A stretch of DNA of 64,000 nucleotides, taken from Neptunomonas japonica DSM 18939. Its GTDB lineage: Bacteria; Pseudomonadota; Gammaproteobacteria; Pseudomonadales; Balneatricaceae. Of the stretch, positions 37,274 to 47,328 are shown in pieces (position 1 is the stretch's first letter; the number at the start of each line of letters is the position of its first letter). The translations under genes and the position numbers were made by a program. The notes beneath the pieces are model-generated. The model had not been told where the DNA came from and did no database searches. It worked only from the letters and a program-made list of their open reading frames with translations. The stretch is taken from contig NZ_AUGR01000002.1 of NCBI RefSeq assembly GCF_000422765.1, positions 358,796 to 422,795 of the forward strand. The letters are read 5' to 3'.

Positions 37274-37900
37274 GTGGCACGCCGCACTCGAGAAGAAGCT
37301 GAACAAACCCGCCAAGCATTGTTGCACATGGCTTTGGAGCAGTATGCGTTACATGGCATACATAATGTAAGTTTAAAAGCGATTGCTGCTGAAGCAGGCG
37401 TTACGCATGGTGCATTGTATTGGCACTTTAAAAATCGTGATGATTTGATTCTTGCGTTATGTGAGTCGGTGACCTTGCCATTTGAGCAATATTATTTGGA
37501 GCAACTACAAGCGATTGACCAAGATGCGTTAAAGGCTTTGAAAGCTTTTTTGATAGAAACAACCTGCCATATAGCTTCACGTAAAAGGTCTTTACAGACT
37601 TTTTCGCTGTTTTATGCGCGGCGCAAAGAACTGCCGTTTCATATTGCTTTGCAAGATGCGCTCGCTGATGAATGGGATGTTTGGGTCAGCTATATCAATC
37701 GTTTTCTTAAGCAAGCACGTAAGCAAAAGCAGATAGCTAAAAAGACAAAGCAGCAGTGCATTGCAGAAGCAATGTTGAGCCAAGTATTTGGTGTGCTAGC
37801 TGTAGCTGAATATATGCCTGAACCGGTAGTTTTCAGAGAGATGGCCAGCACCACGATTAATAATGCTATTCGTGGGCTGGATGCTACTCGCTGTAACTAA
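37274..37900 (+). CDS. TetR/AcrR-family transcriptional regulator
   Basis: A 208-residue TetR-type repressor. The HTH (ALHGIHNVSLKAIAAEAGVTHGALYWHFKNRDDLILAL) is the AcrR/TtgR form and suggests control of an efflux pump, but no pump gene is in this window. The ligand domain is residues 75-205. Start is GTG 37274 with AAAGGAGA 5 bp upstream. It converges on rsmD with 14 bp between the stops. Confidence 0.88.
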   Translation: MARRTREEAEQTRQALLHMALEQYALHGIHNVSLKAIAAEAGVTHGALYWHFKNRDDLILALCESVTLPFEQYYLEQLQAIDQDALKALKAFLIETTCHIASRKRSLQTFSLFYARRKELPFHIALQDALADEWDVWVSYINRFLKQARKQKQIAKKTKQQCIAEAMLSQVFGVLAVAEYMPEPVVFREMASTTINNAIRGLDATRCN

Positions 37901-37914
37901 GCATGTTTAGTGCT

Positions 37915-38529
37915 TTATGAGGGCTCTTTATAGAATAAGCGGTAGGTGACTTGGCCTGCTGTTTTGCTGCGATTTTCTTTCCAGCTATCAGGAACAAGTA
38001 GCTGGCTCAATTCTGACTCAGCTTCGATGTAAATAACAGCGTGATCGGAAAGCAAATTACGCTTCTCCAAGAGTTCACAAATCACAGGAACCATCTCTTT
38101 TCTAAAAGGCGGATCTAGAAACACCAAATCATAGCGTGGCTCTGTATCTGTTTGTCTTGCTTCTAGCCAGTTAATCGCCGAGGAGGTTATGACTTCTCCA
38201 TTTTGGCATTTTAGCGTCTGTAGGTTGTCTTTTAGCTGATAGGTTGCAGCGGGCGAGTTGTCTATAAAGGTGACAGAGCTAGCACCACGTGACAGCGCTT
38301 CTAAACCTAAAGCACCGCTACCAGCAAACAGATCTAAGCAGCGTGCTCCCGGTGTAATGTTTTGCAGCCAATTAAATAATGTTTCTCTGACTCTGTCGGG
38401 TGTAGGGCGTAAATTCTCTACGTTTGGAAAAGGCACTTTGCGGCTGCGCCATTCCCCACCAATGATACGTAACATCTGTCGGGGTTCTTGGTTACTGCTA
38501 TTTTGTCGAGGTGGGTTTCTACGAGGCAT
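37915..38529 (-). CDS. rsmD: 16S rRNA (guanine966-N2)-methyltransferase RsmD
   Basis: A 204-residue Rossmann methyltransferase. SAM motif LDLFAGSGALGLEALSRGA and catalytic FLDPPF are present, with the RPTPDRVRETLFNWL signature after a variable N-terminus. It methylates G966 of 16S rRNA. It lies 8 bp downstream of the M16-like gene in the same transcript. Confidence 0.96.
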   Translation of the reverse strand: MPRRNPPRQNSSNQEPRQMLRIIGGEWRSRKVPFPNVENLRPTPDRVRETLFNWLQNITPGARCLDLFAGSGALGLEALSRGASSVTFIDNSPAATYQLKDNLQTLKCQNGEVITSSAINWLEARQTDTEPRYDLVFLDPPFRKEMVPVICELLEKRNLLSDHAVIYIEAESELSQLLVPDSWKENRSKTAGQVTYRLFYKEPS

Positions 38530-38537
38530 CGGATAGT

Positions 38538-39740
38538 CTACGGCGGTGTAATTCGAACAATGATAGTGCGCAGAGGGTCAAACAGTTGTTCTATATTTGT
38601 TTGTATCTGGGCATCGGATATGTTGTTAAGCGTATCACGAAACTCATCCTCGGACTGAAGTTTCTCTCGGTAAAAAAGACTATTGCTTAGCTGCTCAACA
38701 CGCCCGAGGGGTGTGGAAAGCTGCTCACGATATTTTTGAACTAAAGAGGTTTTTATCTGTTCAAGTTGTTCGCTATTAAAGTTTTCTAACAGATATGTTT
38801 GTAAATTACTGCTTAGCGTCTTTTTTAATGTTCTATCGCGCATCAGTGATAAGGCGGAATAGCCGATAGGGGATGCTGGTTTGAGCAGTAGACGGTAAGT
38901 ACTGCTGCTGTTCTCTATCAATGGTTGGATTGCATGATTTACGTAATGAAACGTTAGCGTGCGACTCGTTTCATCAGTATTAGCGCTGATAGGCTGGCCG
39001 GTTAGGTATAAATGTTGGGAACTACGATGTTGTAAATTGATACGGATAGGCGTCTTTTGGGTGCCAGTCTGCTCTATCGTGTCTAATACATCAGACTGAG
39101 AGTAGCGCGCTTCAAACTGTTGCAGTATTGGGTCCATTAAAGATGGTTGCTCTTCTTTCAAGACGAGCAATACGGTTGGTCGTTGTGTGAACAAATTGAA
39201 GATGCTACTTGGCTCTATATATCCTGAAAGAAAAGCCGGAAGTTGTGCTTTTAGATTGCTTAAGGCTAGTTCTTCAATATTGTTTAATGCGAGATATCGC
39301 TCTGCTGTAGATCGTTTTAATGCGGTAGGGTAATACTGGTTAACAGAGAATGTTAAGTCACTGAGTAAATTTTCCAAATTGAATGTTGATAGCTTATCGT
39401 GTGGTTGGGGTATCGATAAAGTCAGTGTGACTCGGTCATCTTGCCACTGAAGAGATAAGTTGCTTTGCTTTGTAGCAGCTTTCGTTAAAGCGGACTGCAA
39501 TGCAAGGCGTTGTTGAGTTTGATTTTCAGTGTAAGCCGGTATGACGGGGTAAGTTAAACGCAGCTGTTGATCCATCTCTTTTTCGATAGTGAGATAGATC
39601 CAATCATCTGCGAGTTCGGTGACGGGCAGTGTTGTTGTGTTTTGGTTGCTGGCCGTGAGTACCACGATAACAATGGCGACAATCCACGATAAAATCTTTA
39701 GATAGGTACGGTTAAATAGTGATTGGTTCGGTTGATCCAT
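38538..39740 (-). CDS. M16-like membrane-anchored protein without zinc motif
   Basis: A 400-residue protein with one N-terminal transmembrane helix (about 12-28) and a long soluble part resembling the non-catalytic half of M16 (insulinase-like) peptidases; no HxxEH or HxxDH motif is present. In Pseudomonas an equivalent gene sits next to rsmD, paired with an active M16 protease and divergent from ftsY. Here the active partner is missing. The M16 assignment rests on position and general character, so it is tentative. Confidence 0.55.
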   Translation of the reverse strand: MDQPNQSLFNRTYLKILSWIVAIVIVVLTASNQNTTTLPVTELADDWIYLTIEKEMDQQLRLTYPVIPAYTENQTQQRLALQSALTKAATKQSNLSLQWQDDRVTLTLSIPQPHDKLSTFNLENLLSDLTFSVNQYYPTALKRSTAERYLALNNIEELALSNLKAQLPAFLSGYIEPSSIFNLFTQRPTVLLVLKEEQPSLMDPILQQFEARYSQSDVLDTIEQTGTQKTPIRINLQHRSSQHLYLTGQPISANTDETSRTLTFHYVNHAIQPLIENSSSTYRLLLKPASPIGYSALSLMRDRTLKKTLSSNLQTYLLENFNSEQLEQIKTSLVQKYREQLSTPLGRVEQLSNSLFYREKLQSEDEFRDTLNNISDAQIQTNIEQLFDPLRTIIVRITPP

Positions 39741-39824
39741 AATTTTCCCGTAGATGAAGCAGTTATGCGTAAAATACCACTATAATAAGTTACTCGGCAT
39801 TATTAAGGATAGACCAACAGCATC

Positions 39825-40484
39825 ATGATTCAGTTTGAACATGTCAGTAAGCATTACGATGAAGGCTATGATGCCCTCAAAGATGTGAGTTTTACATTGA
39901 ATACCGGTGAGCTGGCATTTTTAACAGGGCATTCAGGTGCCGGGAAAAGTACCCTGCTTAAATTAGTGATGCTTATGGAGCAACCGACGGCTGGGCACAT
40001 TCAAGTAGGTGATCAAGTGCTTGGTAAATTGAGTCGCCATGATATCCCTTTCTTGCGTCGCTCTATTGGCGTGGTTTTTCAAAATCACCAGCTGTTATTT
40101 GATCGAAGTGTATTTGAAAATGTTGCTTTGCCGTTGCAAATTTGTGGCTATTCTCCTGCGGATGCAGCGCGACGTGTACGTGCTGCACTAGATAAAGTTG
40201 GCTTGCTTAATCGAGAAAAAATGAACCCTAGAGCATTATCAAGTGGTGAGCAGCAGCGGGTGGGTATTGCCAGAGCTATTGTGCATAAACCAAAGGTACT
40301 GTTGGCCGATGAGCCTACCGGTAACCTTGATCCACAGCTATCAGAAGAAATTATGCGCTTGTTCGAGCAGTTTAATCGCGTAGGGACTACCGTTTTGATT
40401 GCCAGTCATGACTTGTCACTGATCAGGAGTATGCGTCACCGGATGCTGACATTGAAATCCGGGAGGCTGATCGCAGATGGATAA
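39825..40484 (+). CDS. ftsE: Cell-division ABC ATPase FtsE
   Basis: A 219-residue ATPase: Walker A GHSGAGKST, Q-loop FQNHQLLFDRSVFENV, signature LSSGEQQR (serine variant of LSGGEQQR) and Walker B VLLADEPTGNLDP. With FtsX it relays division signals to periplasmic amidases through EnvC-like activators. The start codon lies 85 bp from the divergent M16-like gene. It overlaps ftsX by 8 bp. ftsY, usually just upstream, is absent. Confidence 0.96.
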   Translation: MIQFEHVSKHYDEGYDALKDVSFTLNTGELAFLTGHSGAGKSTLLKLVMLMEQPTAGHIQVGDQVLGKLSRHDIPFLRRSIGVVFQNHQLLFDRSVFENVALPLQICGYSPADAARRVRAALDKVGLLNREKMNPRALSSGEQQRVGIARAIVHKPKVLLADEPTGNLDPQLSEEIMRLFEQFNRVGTTVLIASHDLSLIRSMRHRMLTLKSGRLIADG

Positions 40485-41499
40485 AAAGCGAGGCGCTGAA
40501 CGTGTTCAGCCGTCAAGAACGACAACAGTAACGCCACAACCAACGAGTAAGCGTGGTGCAGAACAGCATAAGGTTGATCTTAAAGGCCATAGTGAAAGCT
40601 GGATGCGTAATCATATGGCCGTAGGTAAAAATGCTTTAACGAAGCTGCTAGGCACGCCTATCGCCACGGTTATGACGGTTGCGGTGCTGGCCATTGCTCT
40701 AACGTTACCAGGCTTTTTATTTACAGTGTTATCTAACGTGCAGAACCTTACGCAAGGTTGGGAAGGTGAAGCGCGTTTGTCCTTGTACTTGGAAACCTCG
40801 TTAACTGACGAAGATGCCGATCGCTTTAGCCGAACTTTGTTGTTACGAGATGATATAGCCGCTATTGATTTTATTAGTCGCTCACAAGGCATGTTGGAGT
40901 TTAAAAAGTACTCTGGTTTTGGCGATATATTAGACGCCATGAATGATAACCCGTTACCTGCCGTGGTGGTCTTATTGCCCAAATCACGTTTGGTTGCTGA
41001 TTTGGGGATCATGCGTGCGGGCTTACAAGCATTGCCTGAGGTTAATGAGGCGGTATTGGATTTAGAGTGGTTGCAACGTTTAGATGCAATGTTGGCCGTT
41101 GCCAAGCGCGCTGTCTTTGTTTTAGGTGTGTTACTTGGGCTGGCTGTGCTGCTGGTGATTGGTAATACCATAAAAATGGAGATAGAGAGCCGTCGAGACG
41201 AAATTGTAGTCAGTAAGTTGGTCGGAGCTACAGATGCATGGGTGCGACGTCCATTTCTTTATACGGGTGTATGGTATGGTTTGTTAGGTGCGCTTTGTGC
41301 ATGGTTAATCGTGCAAGTGGCTTGGCTAATGTTAGAGACACCCGCTCAAGAATTAGCGCAGCTGTATCGTAGCCAGTTTCAATTGAGCGGATTAGGTTTT
41401 TCGGGGTCTGCGCTCTTGCTATTTATGAGTGTTTTACTAGGCTGGTTGGGCGCATGGATAGCCGTTCGCCGTCATCTGCGTGAAATAGAACCGAGCTAA
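40477..41499 (+). CDS. ftsX: Cell-division protein FtsX
   Basis: A 340-residue membrane protein with a cytoplasmic N-terminal tail of about 65 residues, four helices (near 70, 210, 265 and 315) and the periplasmic loop between helices 1 and 2 that binds the amidase activator. KMEIESRRDEIVVSKLVGATDAWVRRPFLYTG is the conserved FtsX coupling region. It overlaps ftsE. Confidence 0.95.
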   Translation: MDKKRGAERVQPSRTTTVTPQPTSKRGAEQHKVDLKGHSESWMRNHMAVGKNALTKLLGTPIATVMTVAVLAIALTLPGFLFTVLSNVQNLTQGWEGEARLSLYLETSLTDEDADRFSRTLLLRDDIAAIDFISRSQGMLEFKKYSGFGDILDAMNDNPLPAVVVLLPKSRLVADLGIMRAGLQALPEVNEAVLDLEWLQRLDAMLAVAKRAVFVLGVLLGLAVLLVIGNTIKMEIESRRDEIVVSKLVGATDAWVRRPFLYTGVWYGLLGALCAWLIVQVAWLMLETPAQELAQLYRSQFQLSGLGFSGSALLLFMSVLLGWLGAWIAVRRHLREIEPS

Positions 41500-41607
41500 A
41501 GTGATTTTGTGAACACACTGGTGCATTTTTGTACCTTGTTATTTAAGGGCCGGGGCTTTATTTTTTGGGGAACTATTTGTAAGATTCAACGTCTTATTTG
41601 TGGATTA

Positions 41608-41635
41608 TTGTGAATAAGTTGATTTTAGGTATAGA
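41608..41635 (+). promoter_or_regulatory. Candidate sigma-70 promoter of rpoH
   Basis: TTGTGA (41608-41613) and TATAGA (41630-41635) are 16 bp apart, 32 bp before the rpoH start. The region 41500-41666 contains no gene. The match is moderate and the promoter is inferred. Confidence 0.4.
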
Positions 41636-41666
41636 TTTTTAGATACAACAACGAGGTTACGACTTA

Positions 41667-42539
41667 ATGCGTAAAAGCTTAGAACTCATCGAACATATTA
41701 CGCCAGGGCAAAACCTGGACGCTTATGTGCAGACAATTAGCACAATCCCTGTGCTAAGTGTAGAGGAAGAGCGTGCACTGGCCGAACGTCTGTATTACCA
41801 AGGTGATTTGGAAGCGGCACGTCAGCTGGTTTTATCTCATCTTCGTTTTGTTGTACATATTGCCCGTAGTTATTCTGGATATGGTTTACCGTTAGGTGAC
41901 TTGGTGCAGGAAGGTAACGTTGGCCTAATGAAAGCGGTTAAACGCTTCGACCCAGGTATGGGTGTGCGCTTGGTATCCTTTGCTGTGCATTGGATCAAAG
42001 CAGAAATGCATGAATACATTCTACGCAACTGGCGTATTGTTAAAGTTGCCACCACTAAAGCGCAACGCAAACTGTTCTTTAATCTGCGCTCCAAGAAGAA
42101 AGGCTTGGGCTGGATGAATGGTGATGAAGTAACGGCTATTGCTGGTGACTTGGGTGTTGATGAGAAAGTTGTCCGTCAAATGGAAGGCCGTATGGCATCT
42201 GTTGACACCTCTTTTGACCTAACTGGCAGCGATGATGACGATGCAGTGGGCTATTTGGCTCCAGTGCAGTATTTGGAAGACCATTCAGCAGACCCCGCAG
42301 AGCAGCTTGAAGCGGCTAATTGGGAACAAGATTCTCAGGCGCGTTTAAGCGGCGCGATGGAATCGCTAGACGATCGTAGTCGGGACATTCTTGCGCAGCG
42401 TTGGTTGATGGAAGAAAAAGCAACATTGCACCAGTTGGCGGCTAAATACAGTGTATCTGCAGAGCGTATTCGCCAACTCGAGAAAAATGCAATGAAGAAG
42501 TTAAAGTCAGCGATAGGTCAGGATTTACAGCCAGCCTAG
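41667..42539 (+). CDS. rpoH: Heat-shock sigma factor RpoH (sigma-32)
   Basis: A 290-residue sigma factor. Region 2 includes [38 protein letters not shown] and [26 protein letters not shown]; the RpoH box is [15 protein letters not shown], and region 4 ends with [18 protein letters not shown]. It directs heat-shock chaperone and protease genes. It follows ftsEX, as in Pseudomonas and E. coli. A terminator follows. Confidence 0.97.
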   Translation: MRKSLELIEHITPGQNLDAYVQTISTIPVLSVEEERALAERLYYQGDLEAARQLVLSHLRFVVHIARSYSGYGLPLGDLVQEGNVGLMKAVKRFDPGMGVRLVSFAVHWIKAEMHEYILRNWRIVKVATTKAQRKLFFNLRSKKKGLGWMNGDEVTAIAGDLGVDEKVVRQMEGRMASVDTSFDLTGSDDDDAVGYLAPVQYLEDHSADPAEQLEAANWEQDSQARLSGAMESLDDRSRDILAQRWLMEEKATLHQLAAKYSVSAERIRQLEKNAMKKLKSAIGQDLQPA

Positions 42540-42565
42540 TTGACGAACGGTTTGTTCGTGTTGTA

Positions 42566-42598
42566 ACAAAGCCGCCTATGGGCGGCTTTGTCGTTTTT
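42566..42598 (+). terminator. Intrinsic terminator after rpoH
   Basis: ACAAAGCCGCC and GGCGGCTTTGT form an 11-bp perfect stem with a TATG loop, followed by CGTTTTT. A smaller hairpin (ACGAAC/GTTCGT) precedes it. Confidence 0.92.
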
Positions 42599-42653
42599 AA
42601 AGCACAGTAATTAATCGGTGTTATAATCTTGCCCTTATTTTTGAGATAGCATT

Positions 42654-43034
42654 ATGAATGCACGTTTATGTTTGATTGTTGCGAGTGTTAGTGGCGCTAT
42701 CGCTGTGATGATGGGTGCTTTTACTGCACATGCACTTAAAGACATTCTCAGTAGCAAGTTAATGGCGGTGATGCAAACGGGTGTGCAGTATCAGTTTTAT
42801 CACTCGCTAGCATTACTGCTAGTAGGCTTGCTGCTCCAACAGCGATCAACAGCCTTGTTAAAATTAAGTGCGTCGTCATTTTTTGCTGGCATAGTGCTGT
42901 TCTGTGGGAGTTTATACCTGCTAGCATTTTCAGGTGTTCATTGGTTAGGTATAGTCACGCCGGTAGGTGGTTTAGCGTTTATTGCGGGTTGGTTAATGCT
43001 GGCTTGGAATTTTATTACTCTGGATAAAAGGTAG
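42654..43034 (+). CDS. DUF423 small membrane protein
   Basis: A 126-residue protein with four predicted helices and the DUF423 pattern MMGAFTAHALKD near the N-terminus, then VQYQFYHSLALLLVG and FAGIVLFCGSLYLLAFSG. The function is unknown in this widespread family. thiS begins 6 bp after it, so it is probably co-transcribed with thiSG. Confidence 0.9.
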   Translation: MNARLCLIVASVSGAIAVMMGAFTAHALKDILSSKLMAVMQTGVQYQFYHSLALLLVGLLLQQRSTALLKLSASSFFAGIVLFCGSLYLLAFSGVHWLGIVTPVGGLAFIAGWLMLAWNFITLDKR

Positions 43035-43040
43035 TATTTG

Positions 43041-43241
43041 ATGGAATTTGAAGTCAATGGTGCAGCAACTCGCCTAGAAGAAGGTGCAAGCCTGAACGAT
43101 CTAGTCATCACGCTGGGCTTGCAAGAGCAACGTATTGCGATTGAAGTAAATCAAGAAATTATTCCGCGTAGCCAGCATGGGGAGCACCAGTTACATGCTG
43201 GCGACAAAGTAGAAGTGGTTCATGCGATTGGCGGTGGCTAA
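43041..43241 (+). CDS. thiS: Sulfur-carrier protein ThiS
   Basis: A 66-residue ubiquitin-like sulfur carrier ending in the required Gly-Gly (HAIGGG; one extra glycine is common). The C-terminal glycine is adenylated and thiocarboxylated to donate sulfur for the thiamine thiazole. AAAGG precedes ATG 43041; a TTG just before it is less likely to be the start. thiG follows after 56 bp. Confidence 0.95.
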   Translation: MEFEVNGAATRLEEGASLNDLVITLGLQEQRIAIEVNQEIIPRSQHGEHQLHAGDKVEVVHAIGGG

Positions 43242-43297
43242 AAACCTGCTGTCGTAATCGAATACATTGTTTTACAAAAGAATTAAGGACTGAATAA

Positions 43298-44086
43298 ATG
43301 TCAGATTTGAATGATGCATTGGTTATTGCAGGGAAGCAGTATAGCTCGCGTTTATTGGTCGGTACGGGTAAATACCAAGACCTTGATGAAACGCGTGAGG
43401 CTATTGAAGCCAGCGGTGCAGAAATTGTTACTGTTGCAGTGCGCCGTACTAATATCGGCCAAAATCCTGGTGAGCCAAATCTACTAGACGTTATCACTCC
43501 AGATAAATATACCATCTTGCCCAATACAGCTGGCTGCTACACCGCTGAAGAGGCTGTGCGTACCTGCCGTTTGGCACGTGAGCTAATGGATGGGCATGAC
43601 CTAGTAAAGCTGGAAGTATTGGGTGACCAAAAAACTCTGTACCCAAACATCGTGGAAACTATCAAAGCGACAGAAACGCTCGTTAAAGATGGTTTTAAAG
43701 TAATGGTGTACACAAATGATGACCCCATCGTTGCCAAGCAGTTGGAAGAAATGGGCTGTATCGCTGTTATGCCATTAGGCTCACTGATTGGATCTGGTTT
43801 AGGTATTCTTAATCCACATAACATCAAGCTCATTATGGAAGCGGCTAATGTGCCTATTTTGGTAGATGCCGGTGTTGGCACTGCATCAGATGCAGCAATA
43901 GCAATGGAAATGGGGTGTGCGGGTGTTTTGATGAATACAGCTATTGCTGGTGCAAATAATCCTGTATTGATGGCATCGGCGATGCGCAAAGCCATTGAAG
44001 CAGGGCGTGAAGCATTTTTAGCAGGTCGAATGCCACGTAAACGGTATGCCAGTGCTTCATCTCCACTCGATGGTATTATTGGTTAA
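43298..44086 (+). CDS. thiG: Thiazole synthase ThiG
   Basis: A 262-residue TIM-barrel enzyme that condenses deoxyxylulose-5-phosphate, dehydroglycine and ThiS-thiocarboxylate into the thiazole of thiamine. The Schiff-base lysine lies in [15 protein letters not shown] near residue 104, and the phosphate-binding region includes [22 protein letters not shown]. It follows thiS. Confidence 0.97.
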   Translation: MSDLNDALVIAGKQYSSRLLVGTGKYQDLDETREAIEASGAEIVTVAVRRTNIGQNPGEPNLLDVITPDKYTILPNTAGCYTAEEAVRTCRLARELMDGHDLVKLEVLGDQKTLYPNIVETIKATETLVKDGFKVMVYTNDDPIVAKQLEEMGCIAVMPLGSLIGSGLGILNPHNIKLIMEAANVPILVDAGVGTASDAAIAMEMGCAGVLMNTAIAGANNPVLMASAMRKAIEAGREAFLAGRMPRKRYASASSPLDGIIG

Positions 44087-44151
44087 GTAAGCATTAGTTA
44101 GGTTTCTAATTAAGCTTGTATTGGTTAGACATTCAAAAATAGTTGGCGGTA

Positions 44152-44844
44152 ATGACAGAAGAAAAGAAGCACATGCGTACGGTACGAAGTTTTGTAAAAC
44201 GTGCCGGTAGAACTACAGAAGGACAGGAAAAAGCACTGGAAGAAGTGTGGCCTGTTATGGGCCTAGAAATTAAAGACGGCCCTGTGGATTTCAATGAGGT
44301 CTTTGGTCGTGAAGCGCCTGTTGTATTAGAAATTGGGTTTGGTATGGGTGATTCTCTATTGGAGATGGCCAGCCGTGAACCTCATAAGAATTTTGTTGGT
44401 ATCGAAGTGCATAGTCCTGGTGTTGGTCGCTTGCTAAGTAATGCCAATGAAGAGGGACTGACTAATATCCGTGTATATGCTGAAGACGCTGTTGAAGTGT
44501 TTAAGCAGTGTGTACCGGATAATAGTTTAGATACGCTACAGCTTTTTTTTCCCGACCCTTGGCATAAAAAACGTCATCATAAACGCCGTATAGTGCAGTC
44601 CGACTTTGCGCAGAGTATTCGTAAAAAGCTAAAAGTTGGCGGTTACTTTCATATGGCAACAGATTGGGAGAATTATGCTGAGCACATGATGGAAGTCATG
44701 AGTGCTGCACAAGGCTATCAGAACAAAATGGGTGACGGCCAATATTCTCCACAACCGGACTGGCGCCCGGTGACTAAGTTCCAAAGACGCGGCGAAAGGC
44801 TTGGTCATGGTATCTGGGATCTAATGTTTGAAAAAACAGAATAA
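44152..44844 (+). CDS. trmB: tRNA (guanine46-N7)-methyltransferase TrmB
   Basis: A 230-residue methyltransferase. SAM motif [16 protein letters not shown] and the catalytic [17 protein letters not shown] are intact. It makes m7G46 in tRNA variable loops. ATG 44152 is preferred to the TTG at 44143. It is followed by a strong terminator, and begins 65 bp after thiG. Confidence 0.95.
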   Translation: MTEEKKHMRTVRSFVKRAGRTTEGQEKALEEVWPVMGLEIKDGPVDFNEVFGREAPVVLEIGFGMGDSLLEMASREPHKNFVGIEVHSPGVGRLLSNANEEGLTNIRVYAEDAVEVFKQCVPDNSLDTLQLFFPDPWHKKRHHKRRIVQSDFAQSIRKKLKVGGYFHMATDWENYAEHMMEVMSAAQGYQNKMGDGQYSPQPDWRPVTKFQRRGERLGHGIWDLMFEKTE

Positions 44845-44871
44845 AATCTGGATATAATAATTTGTTCTAAG

Positions 44872-44896
44872 AAAGGAGCCGCGGCTCCTTTTTTCT
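44872..44896 (+). terminator. Intrinsic terminator after trmB
   Basis: AAAGGAGCC and GGCTCCTTT form a 9-bp stem around GC, with TTT following. The 230 bp that follow to the chemoreceptor start are AT-rich, with nothing else recognised. Confidence 0.85.
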
Positions 44897-45130
44897 TATG
44901 CTAATCTGCCTTTTCTCTCTCTTCTTTAGTGGAAATTACGTATAAATTGCTACGTTTTCGTTGTTTTCTCTGCTTCTAATTACGTTATTTTTCCTGCCAG
45001 TAAATTTGCGAATATGCTCGGTAAACTTATTTTTTTGATCTTTAATTTTACGTCTATACTTTAGTCTATAGAAGGTGCTTTTTTATTATGCATCACGTGG
45101 ATAATAATAATTATTACAGAGATCAAAAAC

Positions 45131-47011
45131 ATGAAAGTGTCACATAAAGTTGCGCTCTTAGCGTCGTCTATTGTTGTTTTGGCATTTACCGTTTTTTCGT
45201 GGTTACAGTACAGCTCAGTGCGTGACGCCTTGTATGAAAAAACGGCTCAAAGCACCAACGAAGCTACGGAAGCTTTAGGTCTACAAGTAACAAATTGGCT
45301 CAATGGTAAATTGGTTCTGATAGATATGATGTCAGAAGTAATGAATGAGAATTTCAATGGAACAACTGTCCAGCAGACATTCGATACACCACTGCTAAAA
45401 AAAGAGTTTATTCTGATTTTTGGTGGTTTGGAGAGCGATGGGCAACGCATTACGAACGACCCTTCTTGGAACCCTAAGAACTGGGATGCAAGGAAGCGAC
45501 CATGGTATCCCTACGCGAAGAACCATAAGCAAGCGGTTTTAACTGACCCCTATGCTGATGCTGCCACCAACGATATTCTGATTTCCGCCGTTGCAAATTT
45601 TTATGATAAAGGTGAGTTTAAAGGAGCATTTGGCGGTGACTTAAGTCTTAAAGCAGTATCAGATGCGGTTAATACGTTGAATTTTAGTAACACAGGGTAT
45701 GCGTTTTTGCTGAACAGTAAGGGCAATATAATTAGTCATCCAGACGAAACCTTAAACGGTAAGTCTATTTCTGAGTTGTTTGAGGGAGGCGCACCTGCTC
45801 TATCTGAAACCCTGCAAGAAGCAGAAGTAAAGGGGAAAGTGATGTTTACCGCTTTTCACCAACTAAAAGGCTTGTATGGCAGCGAGTGGTATATCGGTGT
45901 GGTGTTGGATAAAAGCCTAGTGATGGCAAGTGCGAGTCGTTTCGGTTGGGCGGCGCTTATAGGAACCGTGTTGAGTGCGCTTCTGTGCTCACTTGCATTG
46001 TACATTACGGTATCCCGTCAGTTACTGCCTTTACAAAAGCTGCGTGAGTCTTTGTTAGAGATCAATAGAGGGGAGGGTGATCTTACCAAGCGCTTATCAG
46101 TAGAGAGTAAAGATGAATTTGGCCAAGTATCGGCCGACTTCAATCAGTTTGTTGAATACTTACAGAGTCTGATTGGTCGAGTGAAGACACTTTCTCAGGA
46201 TGTTCAATCCAATACAGATTTGACGGCTGAATCAGCATCAGAAGCATCGGGAAATCTGGAAACTCAGTTATTTGAATTGGATCAGCTGGCTACCGCGATG
46301 CATGAAATGTCAGCAACAGCACAAGATGTTGCCTCCAATGCTCAGCATGCCGCTGATTCTGCTCATTTGGCCGATGTGGCTGCAACGAAGGGGGTAGAGG
46401 TTGTCTCAAAAACGACTCGCTCAATTGCTTCGCTGACGAGCGAGATGGATGATGTTGTTCAGACAATCAACGATCTTATTGGATACAGCGATAACATAGA
46501 GTCAATTCTTACAGTCATAACAGGTATAGCTGATCAGACTAACCTATTGGCACTAAACGCGGCTATTGAAGCGGCGCGAGCAGGCGATATGGGGCGTGGC
46601 TTTGCTGTCGTAGCAGATGAGGTAAGAGCGCTTGCATCACGAACTCAGCAGTCGACAGAAGAAATAAAAAGCATGATTCATCAGCTGCAGCTGGGTGTGC
46701 GTAATGCTGAAAATATTATTCTCAATGGTCGCCAAAAGGCGAGTGATACTCAGGTTGCTTCGAGTGAAGCAGATGCTGTGCTAGGGACGATACGCGATAG
46801 TATTCATGAGATAAATCAGATGATCCTTCAGATTGCGACAGCAGCTGAGCAGCAGAGTGCAACAGCTGAAGAAATTAACCGTAATACCACAAATATTCGT
46901 GATATTAGCCAGTCAGTCTCAAATGGCGCTAAAACTCAGGAGCAGCGCTGTGCCTCTATGGTTGAATTAACAGCGCGTCAGGATGCAGAACTAGGTAAGT
47001 TTAAAGTTTAA
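45131..47011 (+). CDS. Methyl-accepting chemotaxis protein with dCache sensor
   Basis: A 626-residue chemoreceptor. An N-terminal helix (about 7-27) and a second (about 275-297) bracket a periplasmic dCache_1 domain with [22 protein letters not shown] and [17 protein letters not shown], the region that binds small ligands such as amino acids or organic acids. A HAMP segment follows, then the signalling domain with tip [31 protein letters not shown] near residue 470-500. The C-terminus lacks the CheR-tethering pentapeptide. It is monocistronic. Confidence 0.92.
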   Translation: MKVSHKVALLASSIVVLAFTVFSWLQYSSVRDALYEKTAQSTNEATEALGLQVTNWLNGKLVLIDMMSEVMNENFNGTTVQQTFDTPLLKKEFILIFGGLESDGQRITNDPSWNPKNWDARKRPWYPYAKNHKQAVLTDPYADAATNDILISAVANFYDKGEFKGAFGGDLSLKAVSDAVNTLNFSNTGYAFLLNSKGNIISHPDETLNGKSISELFEGGAPALSETLQEAEVKGKVMFTAFHQLKGLYGSEWYIGVVLDKSLVMASASRFGWAALIGTVLSALLCSLALYITVSRQLLPLQKLRESLLEINRGEGDLTKRLSVESKDEFGQVSADFNQFVEYLQSLIGRVKTLSQDVQSNTDLTAESASEASGNLETQLFELDQLATAMHEMSATAQDVASNAQHAADSAHLADVAATKGVEVVSKTTRSIASLTSEMDDVVQTINDLIGYSDNIESILTVITGIADQTNLLALNAAIEAARAGDMGRGFAVVADEVRALASRTQQSTEEIKSMIHQLQLGVRNAENIILNGRQKASDTQVASSEADAVLGTIRDSIHEINQMILQIATAAEQQSATAEEINRNTTNIRDISQSVSNGAKTQEQRCASMVELTARQDAELGKFKV

Positions 47012-47019
47012 TTTTTACG

Positions 47020-47061
47020 CGGCACATTAATAGGTATTACATACTGATTAATGTGTCGTTT
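47020..47061 (+). terminator. Stem-loop after the chemoreceptor gene
   Basis: CGGCACATTAAT pairs with ATTAATGTGTCG (12 bp, one G-U) around a 15-base loop, followed by a short TTT. A weak intrinsic terminator. Confidence 0.5.
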
Positions 47062-47168
47062 GAAGATCTATGGTTTCATTGTTCTTTAGTAAGTATATAT
47101 ATCTATAAAAATTAATTGAATATTAATAGTTAATGTATAAAAATACTAAAAATAAGGTTGTTCCCGTA

Positions 47169-47199
47169 ATACTTTAGTTTAAATTCGATACTAAAGTAT
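47169..47199. promoter_or_regulatory. 10-bp inverted repeat upstream of the permease gene
   Basis: ATACTTTAGT and ACTAAAGTAT are perfect inverted copies separated by 11 bp (centres 21 bp, two helix turns), 130 bp before the permease start. This is the main structure in the 317-bp noncoding stretch 47012-47328. It is a likely operator; a 5' leader hairpin is possible. No riboswitch was recognised. Confidence 0.45.
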
Positions 47200-47328
47200 C
47201 CGCTGTAGGTATCGATTGTTGCACTGCAAAAGCATAACGTAGCGAGGTTTTAATAGCTCTATGTCATCCGGAATAACTAGTAGGGGTTGTTTGGGAGTGA
47301 TGAGCCAAAATCTTGCTAGGTGAAGTGT

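Noticed and set aside
40611..41171. 186-codon open frame antisense to ftsX
   Set aside because: Shadow of ftsX; rich in Ser, Thr, Lys and Asn, with no recognisable domain.
43537..43995. 152-codon open frame antisense to thiG
   Set aside because: Shadow of a strongly conserved gene, with no start-site evidence.
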